Origin: Zizania palustris
Taxonomy: Eukaryota > Streptophyta > Magnoliopsida > Poales > Poaceae
Direction: 5' to 3'
DNA: 64,000 nt
Assembly (NCBI GenBank): GCA_019279435.1
Contig: JAAALK010000288.1
Span: 58,431,363 to 58,495,362, forward strand
The notes under the pieces are model-generated. The model was given only the letters and a program-made list of their open reading frames with translations, ran no database searches and was not told the DNA's origin. Both the position numbers and the translations under genes were made by a program. Numbering within the stretch: the stretch's first letter is position 1; the number at the start of each line of letters is the position of its first letter. Shown piece by piece: positions 1 through 9,769 of this stretch.

Positions 1-58
1 CACAGCATCCAAATCTTAGCATGCCGAAGCATGCCTCGCTAGGCTTGGTTGTGCCGAA

Positions 59-208
59 GCCTTGCTTCGCACCAAGTTAGCACGTTCGAAGCCCAAAAGA
101 GGCCTTCGCTTAGTAAAATTCCGAGCAGACGAAGCCCTGCTTCGCACCAAATTAAAGCGTTCGAAGCCCAAAAGAGGCCTTCGCTTAAATAAAATTCATG
201 CGTCGAAG
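59..208. repeat. Two-copy 75 bp tandem repeat
   Basis: Two adjacent units start at 59 and 134. Both contain TGCTTCGCACCAA, then GTTCGAAGCCCAAAAGAGG and CCTTCGCTTA. By position it matches the minisatellite that B1, D and E carry between integrase and the antisense gene, but here in inverted orientation. The rest of 1-455 is CTTCG-rich and has no gene I can recognise. Confidence 0.8.
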
Positions 209-455
209 CCGTCGAAAGGCGCACCCTTCGCATCGTTTATTTTTTGCCCGCACCAGCAACGGCTAAGTCCCTAGCTGCCACGAGCAAAGGGGGAAGCATG
301 TATGCGAGGTGTGCGAATGTAATACGCAGTACGAGCGTAACAGGCTAAAACGTTCGAAGCCAAACAACACGAAGCATACAGACGAAGTGTGCAAAGATAG
401 CGAACTCTATTCATTGTATATTGAGGTGTGTTACAAACATACTTCGGAAGCAAAA

Positions 456-905
456 CTACGTATAATCTGTATCTAAACCTAAGAAGAACCGTGTGCGAGG
501 TCCCAACCCTCGCTTGCCCCTTCTTCGGCCAGGGCCACCTCGGCTGGACGTTGCCTCGTCGGAGCCCGCTCTCCCTCGACTACCTCGTCCAGGCTCCGAA
601 GCCCGTAAGCTCCGTCTTCCACCTTGCAGGTCGCTCCAAGTTAGCGAAGCGGGCGGTGCCGTATCGAAGGCAGAAAAGTCTAGGGCTTCGTCGCCTGCTA
701 AGGCCGTTCGCGAAGGCAAAGACAAAGGGCCCTGAAGGGACTCCGTCTTCACAGCGGCTGATAAATCCTGAGCTACTTCGGAGATGGCTTCGCCGTTAGG
801 CCCCCTCGGAAGCTTAAACCGAGGGGGCCTTCCTAGCTACTTCGAGGATCGCCCACAGCTGTTGAAGCTCTTCGGAGTCCTCGAGGACTTCGAGGTCTAC
901 GCTCG
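456..905 (-). pseudogene. C-terminal end of antisense Tat-element protein (element I)
   Basis: On the minus strand, 752 down to 456 is an open frame ending in FFLGLDTDYT and a stop. B1, D and E end their antisense genes with FLLGIDTNFS, FLLGIDTYFS and FLLGLYTDFS. Upstream (about 900 to 840, another frame) the minus strand reads DLEVLEDSEELQQLWAILEV, matching DLDVLEVNEELRPLWATFD in element D. Between them is W-x-x-LQ-x6-RAS, also shared. Sequence at about 930-1010 (minus) resembles the last intron of the B1 and D copies. The copy is GC-rich and frameshifted. It implies a Tat-like element with pol on the + strand, to the left of the window. Confidence 0.65.
798..830. repeat. Perfect 12 bp inverted repeat
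   Basis: AGGCCCCCTCGG and CCGAGGGGGCCT flank a 9-base loop. It lies inside the element I antisense pseudogene. It looks like a bacterial terminator, but in this eukaryotic setting I assign no function. Confidence 0.8.
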
Positions 906-1020
906 AAGTCTGAGCCTGGGCAGGTATGAAAACCCCCACATTCATATTAATAAGCTGATAAGAGTTTTTACAAGCCTGCAGCTAAGTATTACAAAAGGCC
1001 TAAGGAGGTCTACACCTTCG

Positions 1021-1120
1021 NNNNNNNNNNNNNNNNNNNNNNNNNNNNNNNNNNNNNNNNNNNNNNNNNNNNNNNNNNNNNNNNNNNNNNNNNNNNNNNN
1101 NNNNNNNNNNNNNNNNNNNN
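1021..1120. other. Assembly gap (100 N)
   Basis: Exactly 100 N, the usual placeholder for a gap of unknown length. Sequence before it is Tat-like. Sequence after it is the 3' end of a Sirevirus. The junction between the two, and most of the Sirevirus, is therefore missing or elsewhere. Confidence 0.99.
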
Positions 1121-1432
1121 GAAGAGTTTAAGGGGGAGTTTTGGCTTTCTCTGGGATTTGTTTTAGGGGGAGTTTTGTCCCGTTTGTCCTTACTCTTTGG
1201 ATATCCTTGTTGATAATTCTGTGAATGCACTCGTTTTTGAGTCTTTACTTTTGGTTAACCATAATAACCGCTTTCTTGCTTTTGTTTAGCTTGTGGTCAT
1301 TAGGGTTAAACTTTTACTATATTTTCTTCTTCTCTGTTTCTTGTGTTTTGTTTTCGTGTTTTCACATGTGCTCATAGGTACTGGAGAGTTGAAGAAGAGA
1401 AGTGTTGACAATGCACTCATCAAGGGGGAGAT
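1121..1432 (+). other. 3' noncoding end of Sirevirus-1 with repeated polypurine tracts
   Basis: AAGGGGGAG-type purine tracts occur at about 1130-1138 and 1165-1171. The final one is at 1421-1432 (CAAGGGGGAGAT), directly before the LTR. Several polypurine tracts before the 3' LTR are a known hallmark of Sireviruses (Ty1/copia). No coding sequence is visible. Confidence 0.75.
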
Positions 1433-3695
1433 TGAGGAGCCATGCTGAAGAGTATGGGCCTCGTGGCTCCAGATGTGATGAGTCATTGTCAACGGAAGTC
1501 AAGAGGACACAAAGAGAGGAGAAGACCTGCTGCGTCAAGGCCACATGTGACTCAGGTACATGGGCAGCGAGCGGACTATCGGGCAGAGGGGCCGCGAAGT
1601 CGGGCTGGCCTAATCCGGGTACATGGGCTAGGAGCAGCAGAGGATCCACTGGACTGTTGACCAGGATTGACTCAGGTACACGGGCGACGAGCGATTGCTG
1701 GCTGAGAGAGCTGCGGAATCGGGCCGGTCCAATCCGGGTACCTGGTGCAAAGTCGGTGGATGCTTTGTCAGTTTCGGTGCAAAACTAACGACCGTTGATC
1801 TTGGATCAGGCCGTTCTGGGGCGAAGCCATAGTCGCTACGAAAGCTCCGCTTCTGGATAAGTCATCTGTAAATAGGAGTTTACTATTTTGTCCTTAGGCC
1901 CACAGTCAGTCAGTCGAGTTTGTAAAAATATCCTAAGGGTAGTTTGGTCTTTTCCATTTTATTTCAGCGTCTGTAAAAACCCTAAGGGTCTTTTGGAATA
2001 TTCCTAGGCTATTGGGCTGCCTGTAAATAGGGACCCAATCCCTAGGGTTAGGGTTACCCTTTCAGAAATCACTTTACTAATTCCAAAGATTGGGTCATTT
2101 TTATTCGTGTGTTCTTCTGCCGCCGCCAGTGTTTATTTGGCTGAAACCTCCGCCGCCGCATCAATTCATCGCGCGCACGTCAAATTCTGCAACATAGGCA
2201 CGTTGAGAAATCGCGTCTTTAGTTTTTATTCTCTCTATCTCACATATCGTGAGTTGTTGTGAACTCATGACCTCGTTTTGCGTGCATATGTGTGCGAATG
2301 GATTTGTTTATGTTATTTCCTTTTTGTGTGCCTGGAAGATTTTTCTTCATTGACTCAATTTTGCTTGCGTGGTCTATCTGCTATGTGCGTTGTCTTGTGA
2401 CTGCTTGACTAGCATGTAGAAGTACTGTTTGGTCACATCTTTGAGTATCACCTAGACTGTTTTGCTGTCCGGCCGTGATGTTTCTTCAGCAGTTGTGCTA
2501 GTAGCGCTTTTTATTCTGCCAGAATTTTCTATCATGTGTCTTGCACCTTCCAGTGTAGCTGCAGTCTATGTTATCCTAGCCTAGTGCTGCTAGCTCTCTA
2601 GCACTATAAGGCTGTCAGTTTTTGCACGAGATATTGCACTACTAGCTTCTGCTGTGTGTAGCAGCATAGTCTGCAAAAGCCTACATGCTAGTTTGTAGCT
2701 GCAGCCAGAGTGCACTTTCCTCTTTGCTGTAGCTCGTTCTTTTCTCGAGGTGTGAGCATAGCTATTTCCTGGCGAAGTGTGTGGGGTCTTTGAAGTTTTC
2801 TAGAGGCTTCGACTTTAGTTGTATTCAGACTTTATGCCTACGCGAAGTGTGCTGCGAAGCTTCGAGTTTTGACTAGCTTCGGTCTGAGAACTTCGAAGTG
2901 TGTGTGTTTCGAATCGCTAGCTCCGCTAGCCTGCAGGCTTCGTTGGTTTTCGTGCGAAGTTTTCTGTGAAGCTAGGTAGTAGGCTTCGGTCAAGTGTTTC
3001 GAAGCTCCGAAGTCCACCCTCGTTGTGCTGCAGGCTTCAAATTCGAAGTGTGAACTGCTTCAAAGCTTGAAACTCGATCAAGCTTCGCAGCTGACTTCGA
3101 TCAGAGTTGTGTTAAAGGCTTCGCATTTGGCTCAGTTGGTCACGACTTTCGGAGTAGAGACCTCGCAACTGTTGGTTTTTATCTGGCTGCTTCGATGTTT
3201 TGTTTTAGACCTCGATTTTTGCACTGTAACTTGCGAAGCTATTTCGTTCCGAAGTAGGCTTTGCACATTTGCTACACACGTCAATAGCCTTCCCACGATA
3301 ACTTAGAAGCAGGCTTCGGCACGTCCACAACAGGCTTTGTTACTGCGTACTTCGAAGCAGGCTTCGTCAAGTACCAAACAGGGGACAAAATTTGAACAGT
3401 AAGATTCCTCGTTTTACGTGCACTCATGTTAAATCTTTGTGATGATCTATCTCTATGAAGTTTGATTTGCCCATGTTTTCAATTCTTTGTTAATCTGCCT
3501 ATTAGCATTGTGTTGGTGTCTTTTCGATTAGGACACCGGTTGTTTCTAGGCTAGATTTTTTGAGGCTCTATTGATCTGTTTACCTTTCTTTGCTAAGTCT
3601 GTTGAGGTGCTTTGGGTGTTGGGAGCAGGCCATTGATTCAAAAGAATTTTTAGGCGCCTATTCGCCCCCCTCTGGTCGCTAATTTCGGTCCTACA
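1433..3695 (+). mobile_element. Sirevirus-1 3' LTR (2263 bp)
   Basis: Starts TGAGGAGCC after the polypurine tract and ends GGTCCTACA. It aligns along its length with solo LTR A (3765-17007), whose ends are fixed by a target duplication. A TATA-like TGTAAATA is at 2022-2029, followed by a CCTAGGG/TTAGGG telobox-like run. From 2760 to 3400 it is very rich in TTCGAAG. The short open frames inside are not conserved in copy A. The 5' part of the element is beyond the gap. Confidence 0.85.
1547..1746 (+). repeat. 120 bp direct duplication inside the Sirevirus LTR
   Basis: TGACTCAGGTACA occurs at 1547 and again at 1667, each followed by similar blocks containing GCGAAGTCGGGC or GCGGAATCGGGC and AATCCGGGTAC. 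The same 120 bp spacing occurs in LTR A (3887 and 4007), so the duplication predates both insertions. Confidence 0.75.
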
Positions 3696-3764
3696 CCGGA
3701 TTAAGCCGCGAGCTCTTAGAGTATCGGCTACCTATTAAACCCAGGTTTAGGCCTTATAAACAAC
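3696..3764 (+). pseudogene. Tat element C pol fragment before reverse transcriptase
   Basis: In one frame it reads LSRELLEYRLPIKPRFRPYK, closely matching LSRELVEHRLPIKSGFRPYK in element F (about 50190-50252). The frame resumes at 17008 after LTR A. It is the 69 bp of C trapped between two Sirevirus insertions. The rest of C to its left is not in the window. Confidence 0.85.
3760..3764. repeat. Target site duplication ACAAC (left) of LTR A
   Basis: ACAAC directly before TGAGGAGCC. The matching copy is 17008-17012 directly after TCCTACA. Confidence 0.9.
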
Positions 3765-4416
3765 TGAGGAGCCATGCTGAATAGCATGGCCTCATGGCTC
3801 CAGATGTGATGAGTCATTGTCTACGATAGTCAAAGGGGACAAAAGAAGAAGAGATCTGCTGTTTCATGGGCCATGTGTGACTCAGCTACACGGGCAGCAA
3901 GCGACTGTCTGGCAGAGGAGGCTGCGAAGTCGGGCTGGCCCAATTCGGGTACATGGGCCAGAAGCAGTAGAAGACCCACTGGGCTGTTGACCAGGGTTGA
4001 CTCAGGTACACGGGCGGTGAGTGATTGCCGGGCTGAGAGAGCTGCGGAATCGGGCAGGCCCAATCCGGGTACCTGGTGCAAAGTCGGTGGAGGCTTTGTC
4101 AGTTTCGGCGCAAAACTGACAACCGTTGATCTTGTATCCGACTGTCCAGAAGAGAAGCCGTAGTCGCTACGAAAACTTAGCTTCCGGATAAGTCATCTGT
4201 ATCTCTAGGCCCACATTCAGTCAGTCGTGTCTGTAAAAATACCTAAGGGCAGTAGAGTTTTTTCCTTTATTCTTGCGTCTGTAAAAAACCCTAAGGGGCA
4301 GGTGGAATGTTCCTAGTGTTGGGTGCCTATAAATAGGACCCCAATCCCTAGGGTTTGAATGACCTTTTTTTGCTGAAATCAATACTACCTCTTTGGGTCA
4401 TTTTTTTGTCTCTCTC
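3765..4416 (+). mobile_element. Solo Sirevirus LTR A, 5' part
   Basis: Begins TGAGGAGCCATG and continues at 15719 after the B1 insertion. The whole LTR is about 1.94 kb. Both outer flanks are C pol with a 5 bp duplication and there is no internal Sirevirus sequence, so it is a solo LTR. TATAAATA is at 4328-4335. The LTR tip can fold as GCCATGC/GCATGGC (3771-3790) or GGAGCCATG/CATGGCTCC (3768-3801). Confidence 0.9.
4412..4416. repeat. Target site duplication CTCTC (left) of B1
   Basis: CTCTC before TGTTGG. Its partner is at 15719-15723 after CCAACA. The target is itself a CT-rich run. Confidence 0.85.
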
Positions 4417-4911
4417 TGTTGGCGTAAAAGATTACGCTAACAGGTTTCTGTAGAATAGAAACTAACAAACGAAGTGTTTGCGAAGTGAACTATTCTAAGC
4501 CTCTGAAAGGATAACAACTTAGAATAGCTCGAATGTGTGTATTGAATAACTTGTATTCGGTCCATATTACAGAGTTAAACGGGTGGTATTTATAGGCCCA
4601 AACATTAAGGAAAAGACCTATTTACCCCTCTGTTACAACCGACATAGTGGAAACTATTCGGTACCCTTGGTAGGGCTAAAATGGTAAAAGACTAATCTAA
4701 TAAGAAAAAAGATAAGTCTTCCATCTTAGCTGGCAAAAAAGATCTCAAAGAGCATTAGTTCGAAGATATACTCCGAACCAATGCCTATCTTCGTACTTCG
4801 AGCTTGACTCAGTACATCTTCGAAGATGGACGTCTGGAAACCTTCGAATCCATTATCTGCCTTTGTGCTGTTACGGCAATAACCCTGAGGATGGAATATT
4901 TTCCCCCAACA
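4417..4911 (-). repeat. B1 3' LTR
   Basis: TGTTGGCG...CCCCCAACA, 495 bp, near identical to 15224-15718. It has a TATTTATA box for minus-strand transcription at 4587-4594 and a GCGTAA/TTACGC hairpin at 4422-4437, which is the U5 tip of the LTR in element orientation. Confidence 0.95.
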
Positions 4912-4922
4912 GTAGCCCCTCG
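4912..4922 (-). other. B1 polypurine tract
   Basis: On the minus strand GAGGGGCTAC directly precedes the 3' LTR. D has the same sequence at 24363-24373. It is the expected plus-strand primer for reverse transcription. Confidence 0.6.
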
Positions 4923-5203
4923 AATACGCTTCTCCGTTAACCTGTAATGTTAGGAGAGCAGTATACGGAAGAAAAAATAACCAGGCGTATGGGTTATTAG
5001 ATTTTAATTTATCTTCGAAATGTACGGAGATATAAAACTCCGAATCAGTCTTAAGACAATTACTTTCGAACTATCTTAGAACTGACTCAGGAAGTTCGAA
5101 AGCCTTTTAGACTTAGAAGAAATAGCCGTTAGCTTCCTTCTTCTAACGGAAACTGCAGAATGCGAAACGGCATGGACTAACGGTAAAAAATGTAAAGTCT
5201 AGG

Positions 5204-5213
5204 CTATAAATAG
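5204..5213 (+). promoter_or_regulatory. TATA box of the B1 antisense gene
   Basis: CTATAAATAG about 110 bp upstream of the ATG at 5317. An equivalent TATAAATA or TATAAAAG lies before the same gene in D (24691) and E (21987). The 4923-5316 stretch holds this promoter and 5' leader and no other gene. Confidence 0.65.
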
Positions 5214-5316
5214 AGGGCCTAGAACTTTCCTGAGTATCTTTCCACCGCTTTCTTGCAAACAAAAATCCTTCGAGCCCTAGCCTCCATTATTCCTCCAAAG
5301 CAACCCAGTAGCTTCC

Positions 5317-8300
5317 ATGGCAAAAACCAAGAGTTCTGGAGCCCCTTCGGCCTTGGCTCGACAGCAGGCGGCCGCAGCAGCAGCGGCTGCGGCGTTGGCG
5401 ACGGCGCCTCCAACACCCGCAACGGCATCCATGGCGGCAGGAGGGGGAAATCCCCAAAATGTTGGTGATCAAGGTCTCTGCCCGCCATCAACGGAGTACT
5501 TGGATCAATCCTTCCAACTAGGACCTTCTACCTGCAAGAGAGAATCACTGGCAGTCGTAGTAGAAGGGAAGATTAGTATCGGAGTGATGATCCGCAAACC
5601 TGGAAAGGAACTCATCCCGTCACCAAGGCCCGGAGAAGTGGTCGTCTTCGAAGCCTTCTTCTAAGCCGGCTTAGGCCTTCCAGCAGTGGACTTCTTGGCC
5701 GAGGTACTTGATTTGTTTCACGTCACCCTTCCTCAACTTTCTCCGAACGCAGTAGCTCGCTTAGCTATCTTCGAATGGGCGTTGAGAGCCGAAGGCTGTG
5801 AGGGGAGGGCAGAGATGTTCGCTGCGCTACACAGAGCTTCATGCCAGCCAAAAACCTTCGTAGGCCCCGGAGGTGAAAAAGTGATATTAGCCTTCGGAAG
5901 TATTAACTTAGGCTTCGGGATGAATACGCCCTTCAATTTCCCGCTAAGGCCTTCAATGCAGGATGGTATACCGACTGGGTCATGAGATGGTTTTATGCCG
6001 AAGTTGGGGCGAGCAATCCTCTGGTCGGACCTCTGAAAGACATCCAATTCCGGAAGGAAGCCCTAGTGCATCCAGACCAAGGTCAGCTCGAAGCTCGGCT
6101 CAGCCTACTTCAGAAGATCAGTCGAAGGTTGAGCATGCGAGACTTAGCCGAAGAGTTCCTCGGGTTACAAATCTCTCCGCTGATGGCCAACTGGCCTATC
6201 ATCTTCGAAGAGGATTCGAAAGGCGGTCTATGAAAAATCACTTCGACTTCGAGTCCTGCAGGTAACTTCCAAGACAACATGTATTATGCATATTCATTCG
6301 AAGAAATAACTAACTTGATTCATTTTTTAGCTTCTTCAGCCCCTATTACTTCGGAGCAAATCGTAAGGGCTTCTGAGAAGATTTTGGGCGCTCCAACTCC
6401 GACCGAAAAGGAATGGAGAATCAAGTTGGTCGGGAGTTGGGAGAGATTTAACAGGTTGTGGGGAATGCTGGAAATCGTTCCGCCCCCTTTGATGGATTGG
6501 GTACCTTCGGAGAAAGGGCCCAAAAAGAGGAAAGCCGAAGCTGGGACTTTGAGCTCCGCCAAGACTCCGGTCAAGAAGGTAACTCGGAAACCAAAGATTC
6601 CCGCACCTTCGAGCCCAAGGGCTTCAGTCTCTGACTCCCAAGAGGACGAAGGGAGATTGCTTGTGCGTCTGATAGATGAAGATGCATCTCAAAGGACTGC
6701 ACAAGCCGAAGTACCTGCGAACGTGCCGGAGTCTCGAGATAACCTTGAGCAACCAAGGACTTCGGCAGTTCAAGAGGATTTACCTCAGGGCGAAGTTCCT
6801 GCGGATGAAGGCGGAGTCGAAGTTACTATAGCTTCGATTCCTGAAGAGGCAACAAGGACTGCTCAGGAAAATGCTCCTGCAGTCGAAGATTTAACGGCTG
6901 ATTCGGACGAAGATCTCGCCTTCGATCCACCGAACAGTCCAATGATTACCCCTCGCCAAAATGTCAAAGGTAGACTTCGAATAATTCTTTCATGTTTATT
7001 TTGTGTATTTATACAATGTATAATACTTTTGTTTTTTACAGAGTCCACTTCTGTGGAAGAAGTCCGGCAGGAAGAAATAATTCCTGGACCTTCGACGACT
7101 TCGGAGCCAATCCCAAGAGCCACTCAAATGGGACCTAGAAGAGGCAAAAGGAATATAGAACCCCTCCCTGCTGTGAGTTCCGGATCAACTCTGTCTGATT
7201 CAACAGACGATAGTCAATCTTCCGTGGAGGGCCAGTCTCCAGGGGCTCCGAAGACTACAGGCCAACACTCCGGCCCTTGGCTGGACGAAGATGACCAACA
7301 GGCGATAAGTATGCTCCCCCTTCTAGTTCCTTTCTTAGGGCAAACAACTGGTCTTCGGACTTTGCTCGAACCTTTGGATCGAGCTAGCCGCGACATAGGG
7401 GAGACCAACTTAGTGGCCATTCTAAGTAAAGCGGACAGGTCGGAGCTCAATGCTGCTATAGAACGCGCAGCTTACCAGGTACGAAGTATCTGTGAAATAA
7501 CATAGAATTTACCTACAAATAAATGTTTACCTTGGTTTTTTATTTTTGCAGCAAACAGTCTTGGCCCGAGCTGCGAATATATCGAATGATCAAGAAATCG
7601 CTCATCTTCGGGAGGAAAATAACATCCTTCAACGGAATCTTACCATCTCCGAAAGTCGAGTGGTTCAGATGGATAATATAGTGTTAAAGGAGCGCAGGGC
7701 CAAACAAGGTTTGGAGGCTGCGAATAAAGAGCTCGAAGCATAAAGAATTGTGCTTCGAGTAGAAATTGAAAGAATGCGGGCGGAGCACGCTACTGCGGGG
7801 ACCGAACTTGTCAGACTCCAAGAGGAAGCTAGCCAGCTTTTGAACCAAAAGAATACCTTGACTACCGAAACTGCTAGACTTTCTGGAGTTCTGGAAGAAG
7901 TAACTTCGATGAAGGTAGCTGCGGAAGTTATGAATCAGCTGCTAGGTGTCCTGGAGTACTTCGGTACTACTGGGACACTTCCTTCCGATGATAACATTTC
8001 TCTTCTGCGCCGGTTGAAAAGGATTCAAGGAGTGGCGAAGCAGATGAAGACAGCAGGCATTCGATACGGAGAACTCTCTAGACAAGTGGCTGCTGTTGGC
8101 CTTCTTCGTTACTACGAGGATTTGGGCCGATCGATAACTCCGGGCGCAGGAGAGGGTCCAATTACCTTCGATGACGAGTGGCTTCTGACTCCTTCCGAAG
8201 GTGTGGCTGCTGCCTGGCGAGCCTTCCAAACTTCATGGAGAGCCGAAGGTCGCTCTGCGATCAAGGCTTGGATCGACGAAGGTCAACGCCAAAAGCAAGT

Positions 8301-8909
8301 TCGGAACCAAGCTTCAAGCAGTCAGCCTCCTCCGAACCCGCAGGTTTAGAAATGTCTTAGGATTTTTGGTTATGTAAAGCTTTGTGCTTATGAGCATTTA
8401 TCGATGAGAATTTGTTTATCATATTTTTAGGCTTTGCCTCATACGGAAGATATCGAAGTGTTAGACATTAACGACGAACTTCGCTCATTATGGACCACCT
8501 TCGATCTTATAAAGCTTATAAGCGCCCTCGATTTTTAGTTCCTCGAGATAGCTCCGGTGTAATTGCGCCCGAAGTAATCAAAGATATACTATCTTATATT
8601 AAAGAGGAAGAAAAAGAGGTTAGCTTGAACACTTCGTCTTCTGAAGACATTATATGGTCCGCTGACGAAGATGAAGTTCGAAGTAAAAAACCTGAAGAAC
8701 TTGGAAGCTGGGAAAGGAGCCCCGAATGGCTTCGAACTTGGGCCGAGCTTCAACAAGAACAGAAGGACTTTAGAGCTTCGAAGGGAGGCAAAAGAGTTAA
8801 ACGTAAAGTTGTTAGAACTCCCGGCACTGGAACTAGTCGTTCCAACCCTAGCTCTAGAGATCGAAGAGGTCTTCGATTCCTTCTTGGTATAGATACCAAT
8901 TTTTCATGA
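5317..8909 (+). pseudogene. Antisense spliced gene of B1, PF04195-like putative gypsy-type transposon protein
   Basis: The model has five exons, at 5317-6261, 6331-6969, 7042-7478, 7552-8343 and 8431-8909. All four introns begin GT and end AG and match GT/AG positions in D. The N-terminus is Ala-rich, followed by a PF04195-like domain (GEVVVFEAFF, RLAIFEWALRAEG). The middle is acidic and low in complexity. Exon 4 is a heptad-type coiled coil (about 7552-7900). The C-terminus is basic and ends RGLRFLLGIDTNFS. Breaks: TAA at 5662 and 7741 where D has glutamate codons, a frameshift near 5915, and a 1-base loss near 8505. The domain name is from memory of the family. The function is unknown. It is transcribed towards INT. 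Confidence 0.75.
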
Positions 8910-9229
8910 TGTAACCTGTAAACATATTCGTTCGAATAATGAATACCGATTTAAAATTGTCTCCATATTTACTAGCCCCTCTTTGGGTATAAGCAACTTC
9001 GAACTGTATTCAAAGATGGTTATGCGCAAAGAAAAAACTTCGGAGTACAATTTTTTGGGGTTCGGAGCCCCTCTGCAATTTAAAGATCTTTTAAAATCTT
9101 ATAAAATGTCTTCGACTATTTGTAGTCTGAAGAATGGCAACTTAGTACCCTTGTTTTTTGAAAGAAATCACTTGAGATAACTTTCAGGACACCTTTAGTG
9201 TCTTAGATAATTTGTCACTTTGGACTATG
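8910..9229. other. 3' flank of the antisense gene
   Basis: AT-rich stretch after the stop codon with AATAATGAAT near 8936, a possible polyadenylation region. The same position in D and E looks alike. No other feature seen. Confidence 0.35.
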
Positions 9230-9580
9230 CTAACAGACATTCGAATCTCATGGCTCAAATGCTGTTTTGCTTTGGCCACCTTCGGCTCTTTTTTGCGAAC
9301 TCTATCGAACCAATGGTTCGGAGTTGGCAATGGTCTCTTTGGACTCTTTTTACGGATGTCTACCAGCCAATGGCTTGGACTCCGTATATTTTGGCCACCT
9401 TCGGCTCTTTTTGCGGAAGTCTACCAGCCAATGGCTTGGACTCCGCATGTTTTGGCCACCTTCGGCTCTTTTTACGGAAGTCTACCAGCCAATGGCTTGG
9501 ACTCCGGATGATGTGGTTTTGGGCTCTTTTACGGATGCCTACAAGCCAGTGGCTTGGACTCCGGATTATGTCAGCCCCCA
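9230..9580. repeat. About 61 bp minisatellite between convergent genes (B1)
   Basis: About five units, each with GGCCACCTTCGGCTCTTTTT, CGGAAGTC, TACCAGCCAATGGCTTGGAC and TCCG. TACCAGCCAATGG starts at 9361, 9422 and 9483 (61 bp period), with a 57 bp unit after that. Open frames across it simply reflect the repeat. From 9581 to 9769 is the common 3' end of both genes. Confidence 0.85.
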
Positions 9581-9769
9581 CGTCGGAAGCTTCGAACCAA
9601 TGATTCGAAGTCCGAAAATATGATTCAGCTTCATGACACTTCCCTCTCGGTCAACCCCACGGTTCTAGTGCGTCCACTCGGAAGCTGGAGGTTTATGAGG
9701 GGAAGGCACTATCTGGACCATATGCTTTATTAATTCAGAAGATGATTACAAGTGATTTACAAGGAGCCC

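Noticed and set aside
798..830. Rho-independent terminator
   Set aside because: Eukaryotic DNA with no T-run. The hairpin is kept only as a repeat.
1402..1788. 128-codon frame at the Sirevirus LTR start
   Set aside because: Crosses the polypurine tract and LTR border. It is not kept in LTR A.
5219..5491. 90-codon minus-strand frame within the antisense gene
   Set aside because: Shadow of exon 1 of the plus-strand gene, made by its GC-rich Ala codons.
9230..9580. CRISPR-like array
   Set aside because: Contiguous tandem units without spacers, in a eukaryotic retrotransposon.
9212..9623. Frames of 99-127 codons on both strands with SQWLGL repeats
   Set aside because: Translation of the 61 bp minisatellite. 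No start or conservation.
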